Shown: positions 6,214-15,319, numbered from the stretch's first letter. The stretch is 64,000 nt of DNA from Bacillota bacterium (GCA_023444095.1 JAEZRP010000030.1:1-64000); one strand, 5' to 3'. Made by a program: numbers and translations. The notes: generated by a model not told the origin, from the letters alone.

Positions 6214-8049
6214 ATGAAAGCGAAACCCTCGGCCTTTCCGATGAACACACCGAAGAACCGGCTCGTCGGAGACCTTCCGAAGATCGGCATCCGCCCGACG
6301 ATAGACGGGCGGCGCGGCAAGGCGCGCGTGCGCGAGAACCTCGAGGAGCAGACCATGGCCATGGCAGTCTCCGTGAAGAACTTTCTCGAGGCGAGCCTGA
6401 AGCATTCCTGCGGACTCCCCGTCGAGTGCGTGATCGCGGATACCACCATCGGCCGCGTGGCCGAGTCCGCAGCCTGCGCGGAGAAGTTCCGGCGCGAGGG
6501 CGTGGGCGTGTCGATCACCGTCACCCCCTGCTGGTGCTACGGGTCGGAGACCATGGACATGGATCCCCTGACACCCAAGGCCGTCTGGGGCTTCAACGGC
6601 ACCGAAAAGCCCGGTGCGGTATACCTCGCGGCGGTGCTCGCGGCGCACGCGCAGAAGGGGCTTCCGGCGTTTGGCATCTATGGCCGCGACGTGCAGGACG
6701 CCGACGACGCCGAGATCCCGGCGGATGTAAAGGAAAAGCTCCTCCGATTCGCCAAGGCGGGCCTCGCGGTCGCGACCATGCGCGGAAAGAGCTACCTCTC
6801 CATGGGCGGAACGTCCATGGGTATCGCGGGCTCCATCGTGTCCCCCCCCCTCATGGAGAAGTATTTCGGCATGCGGAGCGAGTCCATCGGCGCGGAGGAA
6901 TTCGTGCGCCGCTGGGAGGAGGGCGTCTACGACGAGGCCGAGTTTGAGAAGGCCATCGAATGGGTGGACGAGAACCTCGTCATGGGTTGGGACCCGAATC
7001 CGGAGGATCAGCAGCACACGGGCGAATACAAAAGGTGGTGCCTCGAGACGAACGTCAAGATGGCCATCATCGCCAAGGACCTCATGGTCGGCAACCCCCG
7101 CCTCGCGGAGCTGGGCTTCGAGGAGGAGGCCGTGGGGCACAACGCCATCCTCTCCGGCTTTCAGGGCCAGCGCCAGTGGAACGACCACTTCCCGAACGGC
7201 GACTTCATGGAGTCCCTGCTCTCCGGCAGCATGGACTGGGAGGGCATCCGCGAACCCTACCTGATGGCCACCGAGAACGACCATCTGAACGGCTTCTCGA
7301 TGCTGTTTTCCAAGCTCGTCACAAACCGCGCGGCGGGCTTTGCCGACGTACGCACCTACTGGAGCCCTGCGGCGGTCGAGCGCGTCACCGGCTGGCGACC
7401 CGACGGCATGGCCAGCGGCGGGTTCATCCACCTCATCAACTCCGGCGCGGTGTGCGTCGATGCCTCCGGAGAGTGCTCCGATGCCGAGGGGAAGCCCTGC
7501 ATGAAGCCGTGGTTCGAGATGAGCGCCGACGAAGCCGCCGCGTGCGTGAACGCCACGCAATGGTGCTACGCCAACCTCGGCTACTTCCGCGGCGGCGGGT
7601 TCTCCGCCCACCTCAAGAGCAGGGGCGGCATGCCGCTCACCATGACGCGCCTGAACCTCGTCGATGGGCTCGGCCCGGTGATGCAGATCGCCGAGGGCTG
7701 GTCTGTGGAACTTCCCGAGAAGGTGCACGACATCCTCGACAGGCGCACCGATCCTACCTGGCCCACCACATGGTTCGTGCCGCGCCTCACGGGTGACGGC
7801 GCGTTCACGGACGTTTACTCCGTCATGAATAACTGGGGCGCGAACCACGGCGCGTTCGTCTACGGCCACGTCGGCGCGGACATCATCACCCTCTGCTCCA
7901 TGCTCCGCATTCCCGTGTGCATGCACAACGTCCCCGATTCGGACATCTTCCGTCCCTCCGCCTGGAACGCCTTCGGCACCAAGGACCGCGAGAGCGCCGA
8001 TTTCCGCGCGTGTCAGAACTTCGGACCGCTCTACGGAAAGGGACTGTAG
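6214..8049 (+). CDS. fucI: L-fucose isomerase
   Basis: This enzyme converts L-fucose to L-fuculose (and D-arabinose to D-ribulose) in the cytoplasm and depends on manganese. The 611-residue protein matches the family along its length: the GFQGQRQWNDHFPNGDF block, ATENDHLNG, FADVRTYWSP, the MTRLNLVDGLGPV block and the C-terminal RACQNFGPLY are all present. The catalytic Glu, Asp and His regions are intact. The start at 6214 has AGGAGG nine bases upstream; a GTG seven codons earlier is less likely. No fuculokinase or aldolase lies nearby, so the rest of the pathway must be elsewhere. It has its own promoter and a strong terminator. Confidence 0.97.
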   Translation: MKAKPSAFPMNTPKNRLVGDLPKIGIRPTIDGRRGKARVRENLEEQTMAMAVSVKNFLEASLKHSCGLPVECVIADTTIGRVAESAACAEKFRREGVGVSITVTPCWCYGSETMDMDPLTPKAVWGFNGTEKPGAVYLAAVLAAHAQKGLPAFGIYGRDVQDADDAEIPADVKEKLLRFAKAGLAVATMRGKSYLSMGGTSMGIAGSIVSPPLMEKYFGMRSESIGAEEFVRRWEEGVYDEAEFEKAIEWVDENLVMGWDPNPEDQQHTGEYKRWCLETNVKMAIIAKDLMVGNPRLAELGFEEEAVGHNAILSGFQGQRQWNDHFPNGDFMESLLSGSMDWEGIREPYLMATENDHLNGFSMLFSKLVTNRAAGFADVRTYWSPAAVERVTGWRPDGMASGGFIHLINSGAVCVDASGECSDAEGKPCMKPWFEMSADEAAACVNATQWCYANLGYFRGGGFSAHLKSRGGMPLTMTRLNLVDGLGPVMQIAEGWSVELPEKVHDILDRRTDPTWPTTWFVPRLTGDGAFTDVYSVMNNWGANHGAFVYGHVGADIITLCSMLRIPVCMHNVPDSDIFRPSAWNAFGTKDRESADFRACQNFGPLYGKGL

Positions 8050-8088
8050 GCGGCGCCAACGCCCTGCGAAGCGCAGCCGAGACAAAAG

Positions 8089-8120
8089 TGCGTCGGCCGG
8101 ACTTTCATCCGGCCGACGCA
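8089..8120. terminator. Bidirectional terminator between fucI and the GlsB gene
   Basis: A perfect 13-bp stem, TGCGTCGGCCGGA (8089-8101) with its complement (8108-8120), has a 6-base loop. It is followed by ACGTTTCC on the plus strand and CTTTTGTC on the minus strand, so it serves both convergent genes. Confidence 0.85.
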
Positions 8121-8139
8121 ACGTTTCCTCCTGCGCTTC

Positions 8140-8394
8140 TTACTTCTTGCGGAAGATCGCCCCGACGATGAGCAGTACGAGGCAGGCACCGCCGATCGCG
8201 ATCAAAAGGCTCCAGATGTTGAAGCCGGTGATGCCGCCGAAGCCAAGGAAGCTGGCAATCCAGCCGCCGAGGCCTGCGCCGATGATCCCGACGATGATGT
8301 TGGCGACAGCGCCCATGCTCGAGTCGCGCTTCATGATCTTGCTCGCAATCCAACCCGCGAGCGCGCCGAAAACAATCCAAAGGATAATGTTCAT
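8140..8394 (-). CDS. GlsB/YeaQ/YmgE-family membrane protein
   Basis: This 84-residue, three-helix hydrophobic protein is rich in glycine. It carries the family signatures GALAGWIAS (near residue 10) and IVGIIGAGLGGWIAS (35-49), and ends with a short basic tail FRKK. Members are small membrane proteins linked to stress response; their molecular role is unknown. It has its own promoter at 8474-8501. Confidence 0.93.
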   Translation of the reverse strand: MNIILWIVFGALAGWIASKIMKRDSSMGAVANIIVGIIGAGLGGWIASFLGFGGITGFNIWSLLIAIGGACLVLLIVGAIFRKK

Positions 8395-8473
8395 CTCAAG
8401 CCCTCACTTTCCGTTCATGTCCTAGTATTTGCCCCGGATTGCCCGGAGCAACGTGGAAATGATTTCCAATGCA

Positions 8474-8501
8474 ATTATAATATAATCGGAAAGGGGGTCA
8501 A
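8474..8501 (-). promoter_or_regulatory. Promoter of the GlsB-family gene
   Basis: On the minus strand TTGACC (8501-8496), a 16-bp spacer and TATAAT (8479-8474). Confidence 0.65.
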
Positions 8502-8506
8502 GCGAA

Positions 8507-9394
8507 TCATTTTCGAGTCAGCTTTCGCGCGCTCTCGCCCATCCAGCGCTTGCGGAAGGCGGCGGGGGTCATGCCCTCGCGGGACTTGAAGAGCTGGATG
8601 AAGTGGTTCACATCGCCGCAGCCGGTCATGAGCGCGATTTCGCCCACGGTCGCGCCCGTGTGCTTGAGCAGTTCCTTCGCATGGCTGATGCGCACGGAGA
8701 TGAGGTATTCGTTCGGCGAATAGCCGGTGTACTTCTTGAATTCGCGGGAAAGGTGATACTTTGAGACGCTAAACCGGTCGGCGAGCGAATCGAGCGAGAT
8801 CTGGCCGCGGAAGTTCGTGCCCAAGTGTTCCATGATGCCGCCGATGTAGCCGGGCATCACGTTCTCCTCGGCGCGGCGCTCGCCGCCCGAGACGATGAGC
8901 TCGGTCAGAATGCACACGATGGTCGTCGACGTCACAAGCTCGCTCTGTGGGCCGGATTTCAGGGCGGCACTGCGAGAAAGGTCCGCAATCAGGCCCGCGA
9001 CGCGCGTGCCCTCGCCCGCGCGGAAGAACGCCCTGTGCGCGCTCACGAGCTGCTGATAATAAGCGGGGAAGCTCAGGCCGTTCATGTTGAAAAGCGAGAC
9101 GCGCCAGGGCCCGGCCTGGGACGCGCGGTACGAAAAAGGCTTGAGGCAGCTGATGAGCACGCCCTCCCCCTCGGAGACGACTGTGCGCTTTTCCATGTAC
9201 GAAAGCTCGCCCTGCCCCTCCAGGGCATAGAGAAGAAGGTAGCTGTCAATCGGGCGACCCTCGATCGCTTCGCCCGGTTTCAGCGCCTGCCCGCCTGCGA
9301 ATTGGAGGTAGAGGTAGTTCTGACGCGCGGTGTTGCTCGGCGTAAAAAACGCCCCGCTCGGCTCGCGCGCGTCCTGCGCGGCATCGGCTCCCAT
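8507..9394 (-). CDS. AraC-family transcriptional regulator
   Basis: This 295-residue protein has an N-terminal cupin-like sensing domain (about 10-170) with a GEGVLISCLKPFSYRA segment. A C-terminal double helix-turn-helix domain (about 190-285) includes SLDSLADRFSVSKYHLSREFKKYTG-type helices, cited here by SVSKYHLSREF and GDVNHFIQLFKSREG. The start at 9394 has GGGAGG upstream. It is divergent from the binding-protein gene at 9886. Three phased direct repeats lie between them, so it probably activates that gene in response to the imported solute. Confidence 0.93.
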   Translation of the reverse strand: MGADAAQDAREPSGAFFTPSNTARQNYLYLQFAGGQALKPGEAIEGRPIDSYLLLYALEGQGELSYMEKRTVVSEGEGVLISCLKPFSYRASQAGPWRVSLFNMNGLSFPAYYQQLVSAHRAFFRAGEGTRVAGLIADLSRSAALKSGPQSELVTSTTIVCILTELIVSGGERRAEENVMPGYIGGIMEHLGTNFRGQISLDSLADRFSVSKYHLSREFKKYTGYSPNEYLISVRISHAKELLKHTGATVGEIALMTGCGDVNHFIQLFKSREGMTPAAFRKRWMGESARKLTRK

Positions 9395-9431
9395 CGCCGT
9401 TCCTCCCCTCGGGCGCCTTGTGATTGCAGAA

Positions 9432-9460
9432 TGATAACACAATTAAGCCATATCTGTCAA
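9432..9460 (-). promoter_or_regulatory. Promoter of the AraC-family regulator
   Basis: On the minus strand TTGACA (9460-9455), a 17-bp spacer and TTATCA (9437-9432), 38 bp before the start codon. Confidence 0.7.
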
Positions 9461-9639
9461 CAATCAATCCGCCTGACCGCAACGGTCTGCTTACGGGACG
9501 ATCATGGTTTTTTGCGAAATTTGAAGCGTTTTATATTTCTACGCACAAAATAACGATCCCACAACACAGGAAAGCACGATGTTAATAATTGCATGCCTTT
9601 GGCTTTTTATTTGCGGACAAACCGGTAATTATTGTACAC

Positions 9640-9698
9640 ATTGCGCGCATAATTCGTCCAAATTGCCCGCATATTGGCGGTATTATTGCGCGCATGCG
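9640..9698. promoter_or_regulatory. Three phased direct repeats, candidate AraC-type operator
   Basis: ATTGCGCGCAT or ATTGCCCGCAT occurs at 9640, 9662 and 9685. The 22- and 23-bp steps place all three on one face of the helix. AraC-type activators usually bind such tandem sites. The array lies about 70 bp upstream of the -35 element of the 9886 gene and beside a divergent AraC-type regulator. Confidence 0.65.
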
Positions 9699-9768
9699 AA
9701 TAACGCGATCTGCTAATTCTTTACACCCAAATAGCAAGATAAGTATGTAAAACAGCAATATCCGGTGT

Positions 9769-9796
9769 TTGCAAACGCGGAGTAAAATGTTATAAT
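9769..9796 (+). promoter_or_regulatory. Promoter of the first large binding protein
   Basis: TTGCAA (9769-9774), a 16-bp spacer and TATAAT (9791-9796), giving a leader of about 80 nt before the ATG at 9886. Confidence 0.65.
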
Positions 9797-9885
9797 GTGA
9801 TCGTGGGCCGCCTGTGCGCGCCCGCGTTCCCGTGGATTTGGGCGGATATCCGCTTGAATTAAAACAATAGGGAGGAAGACCAAAA

Positions 9886-11892
9886 ATGAAGAAACTGTCC
9901 TGGCTGCTCGTTTTGGCAATGATCGCAAGCGTATTCACGTTCGCGGCGTCCGCCGAAGGCACCTACGCGCAGTCTCCGCTGCTCGACGAAGCCGTCGCGG
10001 GCGGGACGCTGCCGCCGGTGGAAGAGCGTTTGCCCGAGAATCCCAAGATCGCCGACGAGATCCTGCCCGAATACCTCGACTATGAGAGCGGAAATTACGG
10101 CGGGACCCTGCGCCTGGTGACCTCGGTCGTCAACTGGGACGCAGACTGCTTTGTCGGAAATGACGAGGCGCTCCTCACCATGGAATCCGCAGCGTCTGAC
10201 GTCATCACGCCGAACGTCGTGGAGACCTACGAAGCGAATGAGGACAATTCCGTGTTCACCTTCACGCTCCGCAAGGGCCTCAAGTGGTCCGACGGCACGG
10301 AAGTGACCATGGCGGACGTCGAGTTCGCCATCAACAGCTTCGTGTTCAACGCCGAGCTTACCCCCGTCGTCGCAGCCTGGATGCGCGATGGCGGCCGTTC
10401 CGACGGCCAGCCCTTCACCTTCACGGTGGTGGACGACACGACCTTCACCCTTGCCTTCAATGAGAGCTACGGCGGCTTCCCCGTTCACCTCTCCATTGCC
10501 GGCTGGAAGGGCTACTCCGAGCTCCTCAAGCCTGCCCAGTTCCTCAAGCAGTTCCATAAGGACTACGCCGAGGAAGTCCACGGCTCCCTCGACGCCTACT
10601 ATGAGTTCATCAAGCCCTTCGCGGCGGTGCTTGGCTACGACGATCCGACCGCCGAAGGCGTTTGGACCTACGTCTTCAACCAGGTCGACATGACCAACTG
10701 GGAGCTCACCGACCCGAACGACGCCCTCACCAGCGTCTACTTCGCGGGCCTCATCGACCAGAACTTCCCGGTTCTCTACGCGTGGATGATGCAGTCCTCC
10801 GAGGGCGGCGTGACCACCTGGACGCGCAACCCCTACTACTTCAAGGTGGACGCGGACGGCCAGCAGCTGCCGTACGTCGACTACATCACCTCCACCCTCG
10901 TCGAGGACATGGAGATGGTCCAGCTCAAGTACATGACCGGCGAGGCCGACTTCGGCCGCGAGTCCGCGACGATCGACAACATCTCGCTCTACCGCGAGAA
11001 CGAAGCCACCGCGGGCATCACCGCCTACGTCACCACCATGCACAACAACCCCACCGACATCTCCATCAACGTCAACTACGGCCTGAACACCGACGGCACC
11101 GTGAAGGATGACGCGGACTCCCAGGCATGGCAGGAGGTCGTGAACGACGTCCGCTTCCGCCAGGCGCTCATGATGGCCATCGATGCCGAAGAAATCCTCG
11201 ACACCGTGTACAACGGCTTCGGCGAAGTGAACGACTCCTACAACTGCTCCTATGACATCGAAGGCGCGAACGCGCTGCTCGACGAGATGGGCATGATCGA
11301 CGTGGACGGCGACGGCTATCGCGAGACGCCCTCCGGCAAGCCCCTCCAGTGGCAGATCTGGAACTACGCTGAGGCGAACGACATCATCCCGGTGTCCGAG
11401 CTCTGCGTCGAGTTCTGGTCCGAGATCGGCCTGAAGGCGAACGTCTATACCACCGAGTCGACCCTCCTGGCCTCCTCGCAGGAAGCCAACGAGATCCCGA
11501 TGCGCGTGGCCTGGATCCATTCGACCCAGCTGTGGCACTATCAGGATTGGTTCACTCCCTCTTGGGCGCCCCTGTGGAACAACTGGGTCGCCAAGGGCGG
11601 ACTCTCCGGCGCGGAAACCGCCGCCAGCCTGCTCGAGCCGCCGCAGGATTACAAGGACTTCCGCCTCATGATCGACTCCCTCATGACCGTCGATCCCGAG
11701 ACTGCCGTCAATGAAGTTCTGCCCCAGCTCAACACCTGGATGAGCGAGCACCTCTACATCATCGAGCCGCTCATCAACGTGCAGCAGTGCGTCATCATCA
11801 ATTCCGACATCGGGAACGTCCCGACCGGCGGAATCGGCATCAGCTGGAACTTCTCCATGGAGCAGTTCTTCTACAGGAGCTTCGAGTACTAA
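9886..11892 (+). CDS. ABC-transporter substrate-binding protein, Opp/Dpp family 5 (paralogue 1)
   Basis: This 668-residue secreted protein has a signal peptide cleaved after ASA (about residue 23) and no lipobox cysteine. The family-5 fold is shown by NYGGTLRLV, VFTFTLRKGLKWSDGTEVT and the lobe motif DVDGDGYRETPSGKP. It is longer than classical OppA (about 540), with a 45-residue N-terminal lead-in rich in proline and acidic residues. Related proteins lie at 15461 (paralogue 2) and 62871 (paralogue 3, very close). No permease or ATPase adjoins it, so it must share a transporter encoded elsewhere. The ligand is unknown; oligosaccharide or peptide are both possible for this family. Confidence 0.92.
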   Translation: MKKLSWLLVLAMIASVFTFAASAEGTYAQSPLLDEAVAGGTLPPVEERLPENPKIADEILPEYLDYESGNYGGTLRLVTSVVNWDADCFVGNDEALLTMESAASDVITPNVVETYEANEDNSVFTFTLRKGLKWSDGTEVTMADVEFAINSFVFNAELTPVVAAWMRDGGRSDGQPFTFTVVDDTTFTLAFNESYGGFPVHLSIAGWKGYSELLKPAQFLKQFHKDYAEEVHGSLDAYYEFIKPFAAVLGYDDPTAEGVWTYVFNQVDMTNWELTDPNDALTSVYFAGLIDQNFPVLYAWMMQSSEGGVTTWTRNPYYFKVDADGQQLPYVDYITSTLVEDMEMVQLKYMTGEADFGRESATIDNISLYRENEATAGITAYVTTMHNNPTDISINVNYGLNTDGTVKDDADSQAWQEVVNDVRFRQALMMAIDAEEILDTVYNGFGEVNDSYNCSYDIEGANALLDEMGMIDVDGDGYRETPSGKPLQWQIWNYAEANDIIPVSELCVEFWSEIGLKANVYTTESTLLASSQEANEIPMRVAWIHSTQLWHYQDWFTPSWAPLWNNWVAKGGLSGAETAASLLEPPQDYKDFRLMIDSLMTVDPETAVNEVLPQLNTWMSEHLYIIEPLINVQQCVIINSDIGNVPTGGIGISWNFSMEQFFYRSFEY

Positions 11893-11895
11893 GAA

Positions 11896-12038
11896 GCCGG
11901 GTGGGACGCCCGGGGGCTCTGCCTCCGGGACTCCCGCCAAAGGGTCATCGGCCTTTTGGAAACCCAAACTGTAGGGAATCAATCGGATCATCCGTCGGCG
12001 GCTCGGGGGTCAACCCCCGAGCCGTTGGCTTGTCTTTT
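11896..12038 (+). repeat. Composite palindromic module, copy 1
   Basis: The module begins three bases after the stop of the binding-protein gene. A G-rich hairpin and the CCGCCAAAGGG box are followed by a linker with TCATCCGTCGG and a perfect stem GGCTCGGGGG/CCCCCGAGCC (12000-12009 with 12014-12023). That stem is followed by TTGGCTTGTCTTTT. The second hairpin can act as a rho-independent terminator for the gene upstream. Confidence 0.75.
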
Positions 12039-12184
12039 CTGCAAAACGCAAAGCGGTCGCCTGGGACTTGGCCCCAGGCGATCCGGCAGACAATGCTGAT
12101 TATCACTGATTCTGGGATTCTCGAGGGCCAGCGGCCCTTGAACGGGGTCCGGGGCAGGGCCCCGGCGCTTCGTCTCTCCCGCGC
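12039..12184 (-). repeat. Composite palindromic module, copy 2 (convergent with copy 1)
   Basis: Read on the minus strand, it starts at the stop of the corrinoid-protein gene. It has the GGGGCCCTGCCCC hairpin, a GGCC/GGCC box, a linker with CAGCATTGTCTGCCGG and a second stem TCGCCTGGG/CCCAGGCGA (12081-12073 with 12065-12057). It is tail-to-tail with copy 1 between the two convergent genes. Confidence 0.72.
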
Positions 12185-12850
12185 CTACGCCTCCTTGCGC
12201 CGCTTTTTCACCTCGATCACGAAACGGAGCGCGGCCTCGGCGGCGGATGTGGCGTCGGGGGTATAGAGGTCGGCGCCGGCGTGCTTACAGAAGGCGTCGG
12301 TGACGGGCGCGCCGCCGATGAGGATTTTCACGCGATCGCGCATGCCCGAGGTTTCGAACTCGCGCACGACGTCCTTGATCGAGACCATGGTGGTCGTCAG
12401 AAGCGCGGAAAGGCAGACGACCTGCACCTCGCAGTCGCGCGCGGCGCGCACGAACTCGTGAGCGGGCACGTCGGTGCCGAGGTCGATCACCTCGATGCCC
12501 TTGCTCTCCATGAGCATCTTGACGAGGTTCTTGCCGATGTCGTGGATGTCCCCGCGCACGGTGCCGATGATCGCGCGTCCCACGGGGTACAGCTGGGAGC
12601 GGACGATGTACGGGCGCAAGACATTCATCCCGCAGATCATCGCCCTCGCGCCGATCAGCACCTCGGGCACGAAGATTTCGTTGTTGCGAAACCGAATGCC
12701 GATCTCGTTCATGCCCGCGATCAGCCCGTGGTTCAGCACCTCGATGGGGTCCGCGCCGCCGTCGATCAGCAGGCGGACGAGCTCGCCCGCCTGCCGCGCG
12801 CGCCCGAAGCGCACGTGCGAGGCGACGAGGGAAAGCCGCTCGTCATTCAT
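12185..12850 (-). CDS. B12-binding corrinoid protein (MtaC/MtbC family)
   Basis: This 221-residue protein has the two-domain layout of methyltransferase corrinoid proteins. A helical cap (about 1-85) precedes a Rossmann B12 domain containing TVRGDIHDIGKNLV near residue 105, with the axial His of the DxHxxG motif. The start at 12850 overlaps the end of the upstream gene by eight bases. Such proteins carry a methyl group between a substrate:corrinoid methyltransferase and a methyl acceptor. Its partner here is the URO-D-family protein just upstream. Confidence 0.92.
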   Translation of the reverse strand: MNDERLSLVASHVRFGRARQAGELVRLLIDGGADPIEVLNHGLIAGMNEIGIRFRNNEIFVPEVLIGARAMICGMNVLRPYIVRSQLYPVGRAIIGTVRGDIHDIGKNLVKMLMESKGIEVIDLGTDVPAHEFVRAARDCEVQVVCLSALLTTTMVSIKDVVREFETSGMRDRVKILIGGAPVTDAFCKHAGADLYTPDATSAAEAALRFVIEVKKRRKEA

Positions 12851-13949
12851 AAACGCCGTAGACGTGCGCGGCCTGATACATCGCGACGAGGTTCTCGACG
12901 GGCGTGTTGTCCTGGATCGCGTGCGTGGGGGCGAAGTGATAGCCGCGCGTGGGCTTGAGAAGCGCAAGCGTTTCGCGGCAGAGTGCGGTGATTTCGTCGG
13001 CGGTGTAGCTCGCGAGCATGGCGGTCGAGATGCAGCCGTGGAAGTTGAGCCGCCCGCCAAAGCGCTCGAGCAGGTACTTCGGCGACATGTCGACCGCCTC
13101 CGGCTGGAGCGTATCCACCGCGCGGATGCCCATCTCGATGAACTTCTCGTACACCCAGCTCGACGATCCGCAGGTGTGGATCATCACGGGGATGTCGTGC
13201 GACTTGGCGAGGTCGACAAACGATTGGAACACGGGCCGGAATACCCGGTCGAACAGCTCATGGCTGATCATGGGCGCGATCTGCGTGCCGAGGTCCTCGC
13301 CCAGCCACATGAAATCGGGTTCGCCCCCAGCCTTTTTGATGGCGTCCAGGAGCCGCGCGAGCTTCTCGCGCTCGAAGTCCGTCTTTCTGCGCATGAGGTC
13401 GAGCGTCGCCTCGTCGCCGAGCTGGAGGTTGACGAGCGTGTCCTCCATGCCCATTACCCGCCCGAGCGAGTTGATGATGTCCGGCTGGCCGGCATTTCCG
13501 ACGTAGATCGCGTAGCCGCGCGTCTTTTTTACCCGGTCCGCGACGGCGGAATAGTCGAAGTGGTCGGGATTGGGCGTCGGGAACGCCGCGATCTTCTCCT
13601 CGTCCGCGTCCTTGAGCGGGAAATTGCAGAAGTCGAAGTAGCCCCCGAACTGGTTCTCCACCCAGCGCGAGTAAAAGCCGTAGAGCGGGTCGCAGTTAAG
13701 CCCGGGCACGTCGGGGAAGAGTTTGGGCCCCACATATGGCGCGTCGATCGCCCGGTAGTCGACCCCGAGCGCGTCCCGGAACGCATCGCGCTCGTCCTCC
13801 CGGAACCCGAGCGCCGCCATGAACTTGCGGTTGATGGTCGGGTTCGTTTCGTAGTCGATGGGCACGCGGTCGGCCTTTTCGAAGTGGAACGTTCGCCGGA
13901 CGCGCTCCTTGGAGCTCATGGTCTCGCGCGCCTTTGTGATTTTGTACAT
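12843..13949 (-). CDS. Uroporphyrinogen-decarboxylase-family methyltransferase (MtaA-like or substrate:corrinoid type)
   Basis: This 368-residue URO-D-fold protein has a zinc site typical of methyl-transferring members: His-x-Cys in MIHTCGSS near residue 265 and a late Cys in NFHGCIST. Authentic HemE lacks this HTCG motif and would sit with heme genes. The start at 13949 has GGGAGGG upstream, 15 bp after the regulator stop. With the corrinoid protein it should form part of a methyltransferase system, for example demethylation of an O- or N-methyl compound. Whether it is the substrate-side or acceptor-side enzyme cannot be decided. Confidence 0.88.
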   Translation of the reverse strand: MYKITKARETMSSKERVRRTFHFEKADRVPIDYETNPTINRKFMAALGFREDERDAFRDALGVDYRAIDAPYVGPKLFPDVPGLNCDPLYGFYSRWVENQFGGYFDFCNFPLKDADEEKIAAFPTPNPDHFDYSAVADRVKKTRGYAIYVGNAGQPDIINSLGRVMGMEDTLVNLQLGDEATLDLMRRKTDFEREKLARLLDAIKKAGGEPDFMWLGEDLGTQIAPMISHELFDRVFRPVFQSFVDLAKSHDIPVMIHTCGSSSWVYEKFIEMGIRAVDTLQPEAVDMSPKYLLERFGGRLNFHGCISTAMLASYTADEITALCRETLALLKPTRGYHFAPTHAIQDNTPVENLVAMYQAAHVYGVYE

Positions 13950-13964
13950 GTCATTCCCTCCCGT

Positions 13965-15239
13965 CTATAGAACGCCCTGCTTGAGCCGCCCGTTCGACTC
14001 GCGGTACTTGTTGGGCGACGTGCCGACCAGGCGCTTGAATACCTTGGTATAATAGCTCTGATCCTCGAAGCCCACCATCGCGGAGACGTCCGCGATGCGG
14101 ATGGACTTGTTGAGGAGCAGTGCCTTGCTTTTTTCGATCCGGTAGCTCGTCAGGTATTCGCGGAAGGTCACGCCCTGCTCGTCCTTGAACACCCGGCTGA
14201 AGTAGGACGGCGAGAGGTAGACCATGCGCGCCATGTCCTCGAGCGAGAGCTTGTCCATGTAGTGGGCCCTCAGGTGCGCGTGCGTCTTGTGCATGATGTC
14301 GAAGTGCTTGAAGCCCGAAAAACGAAACGCGCAGTCGATGAAGTTGTTCATGGCATTCGTCAGGTAAAAGCAAAGCTTGTCGAGGTCGCGCATGGACTGG
14401 AGGCCCCTGATCAGGTTGTGGCTGAGCTGCAGCGCGTACTCGGTGTCCGCGCCGCCGTCCACCGCCGCGCGCGACATCAGAACCAGAAGCTCCGTGACGC
14501 GGGTACGGATGCGCGTGAGGTCGTTTCCGGCCGCAAGAAAGATGTTTCCGAGGATGACGTTCAGAAGCCTTTGCGCGCTCTCGCGGTTCGAGGTCGCGAT
14601 TGAGTGGAGAAGCTCCTTCTCGTTCTCGTACGGGTACTCGGCGGAGTTATGCTTAAGGCGATAGATGTAGTCTGAAATCTGCCCCTGTATTTCGTTTTCC
14701 TGCCGCGCCTCAAGCATGCGGCTGGCCGCCGAGACGTTGTTAATGAAGCCCACGGACATGAAAAGCAGGTTCGATATATAGTTGACGCGCTTGGCGTCCA
14801 CCTCCGGCACCTCTTCGAGCGCCCCGAGGCAGGCGTCGAGCTTCTCGCCTTCCAGTCTGTGGCCCTCCTTCAGGTCGTAGCGTACATAGTCGGCCCTCTC
14901 CATCATGAGAAACGGGCCGAGCGTGATCTTTGCGACAGGCCCGAACTGACTGAGAATGGGCGATGTGATGCACGCGAGCCCGCCCGGACAGAAGTACACG
15001 TACTTCCCGCCGAAGCGCTCCGCCGAGGCAGTCGCGTAGATCTGGGACTGGGTGCAGCTCTCGGCGTCCAGACCGATCCTCTCGCACATCCGGCAGGTTG
15101 GACACGCGGCGCCCACCTGATAGAGAACCTCTCCGGCGGCAGTCGAGATCGCGCAGCCGAGGGACGTGGCGTGCGCCATCGCGTCCGCGCATTCGATCGC
15201 AAGCTTCATGTCAAAATCGTGCGTGTGTTCCGGTTGCAT
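13965..15239 (-). CDS. AraC-family regulator with PocR sensory domain
   Basis: This protein of about 424 residues has three parts. The N-terminal PocR domain (about 10-170) has CPTCRMCERIGLD and YFCPGGLA, a cysteine-rich ligand pocket known from propanediol and corrinoid-linked regulators. A helical linker follows. The C-terminal AraC domain (about 320-415) includes YLSPSYFSRVFKDEQG and GFEDQSYYTKVFKR. I chose the start at 15239 (GAAGGGGGT upstream) because TATAAT of its promoter lies at 15262-15267, which excludes the longer frame. It heads an operon with the URO-D and corrinoid genes and is divergent from the binding protein at 15461. Confidence 0.92.
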   Translation of the reverse strand: MQPEHTHDFDMKLAIECADAMAHATSLGCAISTAAGEVLYQVGAACPTCRMCERIGLDAESCTQSQIYATASAERFGGKYVYFCPGGLACITSPILSQFGPVAKITLGPFLMMERADYVRYDLKEGHRLEGEKLDACLGALEEVPEVDAKRVNYISNLLFMSVGFINNVSAASRMLEARQENEIQGQISDYIYRLKHNSAEYPYENEKELLHSIATSNRESAQRLLNVILGNIFLAAGNDLTRIRTRVTELLVLMSRAAVDGGADTEYALQLSHNLIRGLQSMRDLDKLCFYLTNAMNNFIDCAFRFSGFKHFDIMHKTHAHLRAHYMDKLSLEDMARMVYLSPSYFSRVFKDEQGVTFREYLTSYRIEKSKALLLNKSIRIADVSAMVGFEDQSYYTKVFKRLVGTSPNKYRESNGRLKQGVL

Positions 15240-15261
15240 GCGCGTACCCCCTTCCGTTCTC

Positions 15262-15267
15262 ATTATA
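15262..15267 (-). promoter_or_regulatory. -10 element of the PocR-AraC operon
   Basis: TATAAT on the minus strand, 22 bp upstream of the chosen start. No convincing -35 is seen, as expected if the promoter depends on an activator. Confidence 0.5.
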
Positions 15268-15319
15268 CATGCTTTGCGCGGAAATTCCATTCCCTCCCGC
15301 CGATTCATCGCAAAAAACT

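Noticed and set aside
5248..8121. A minus-strand open frame of more than 950 codons opposite the zinc-ribbon gene and fucI
   Set aside because: It is antisense to two well-supported genes, has no ribosome site, and its composition is the mirror of GC-rich third positions. It is a codon-bias shadow.
9859..11991. A 710-codon minus-strand open frame opposite the first binding-protein gene
   Set aside because: Similar shadows appear opposite the other binding-protein genes. There is no start signal and no recognisable domain.
12843..13949. Heme biosynthesis uroporphyrinogen decarboxylase (HemE)
   Set aside because: The HTCG zinc motif, the coupled corrinoid protein and the absence of other heme genes point to methyl transfer.
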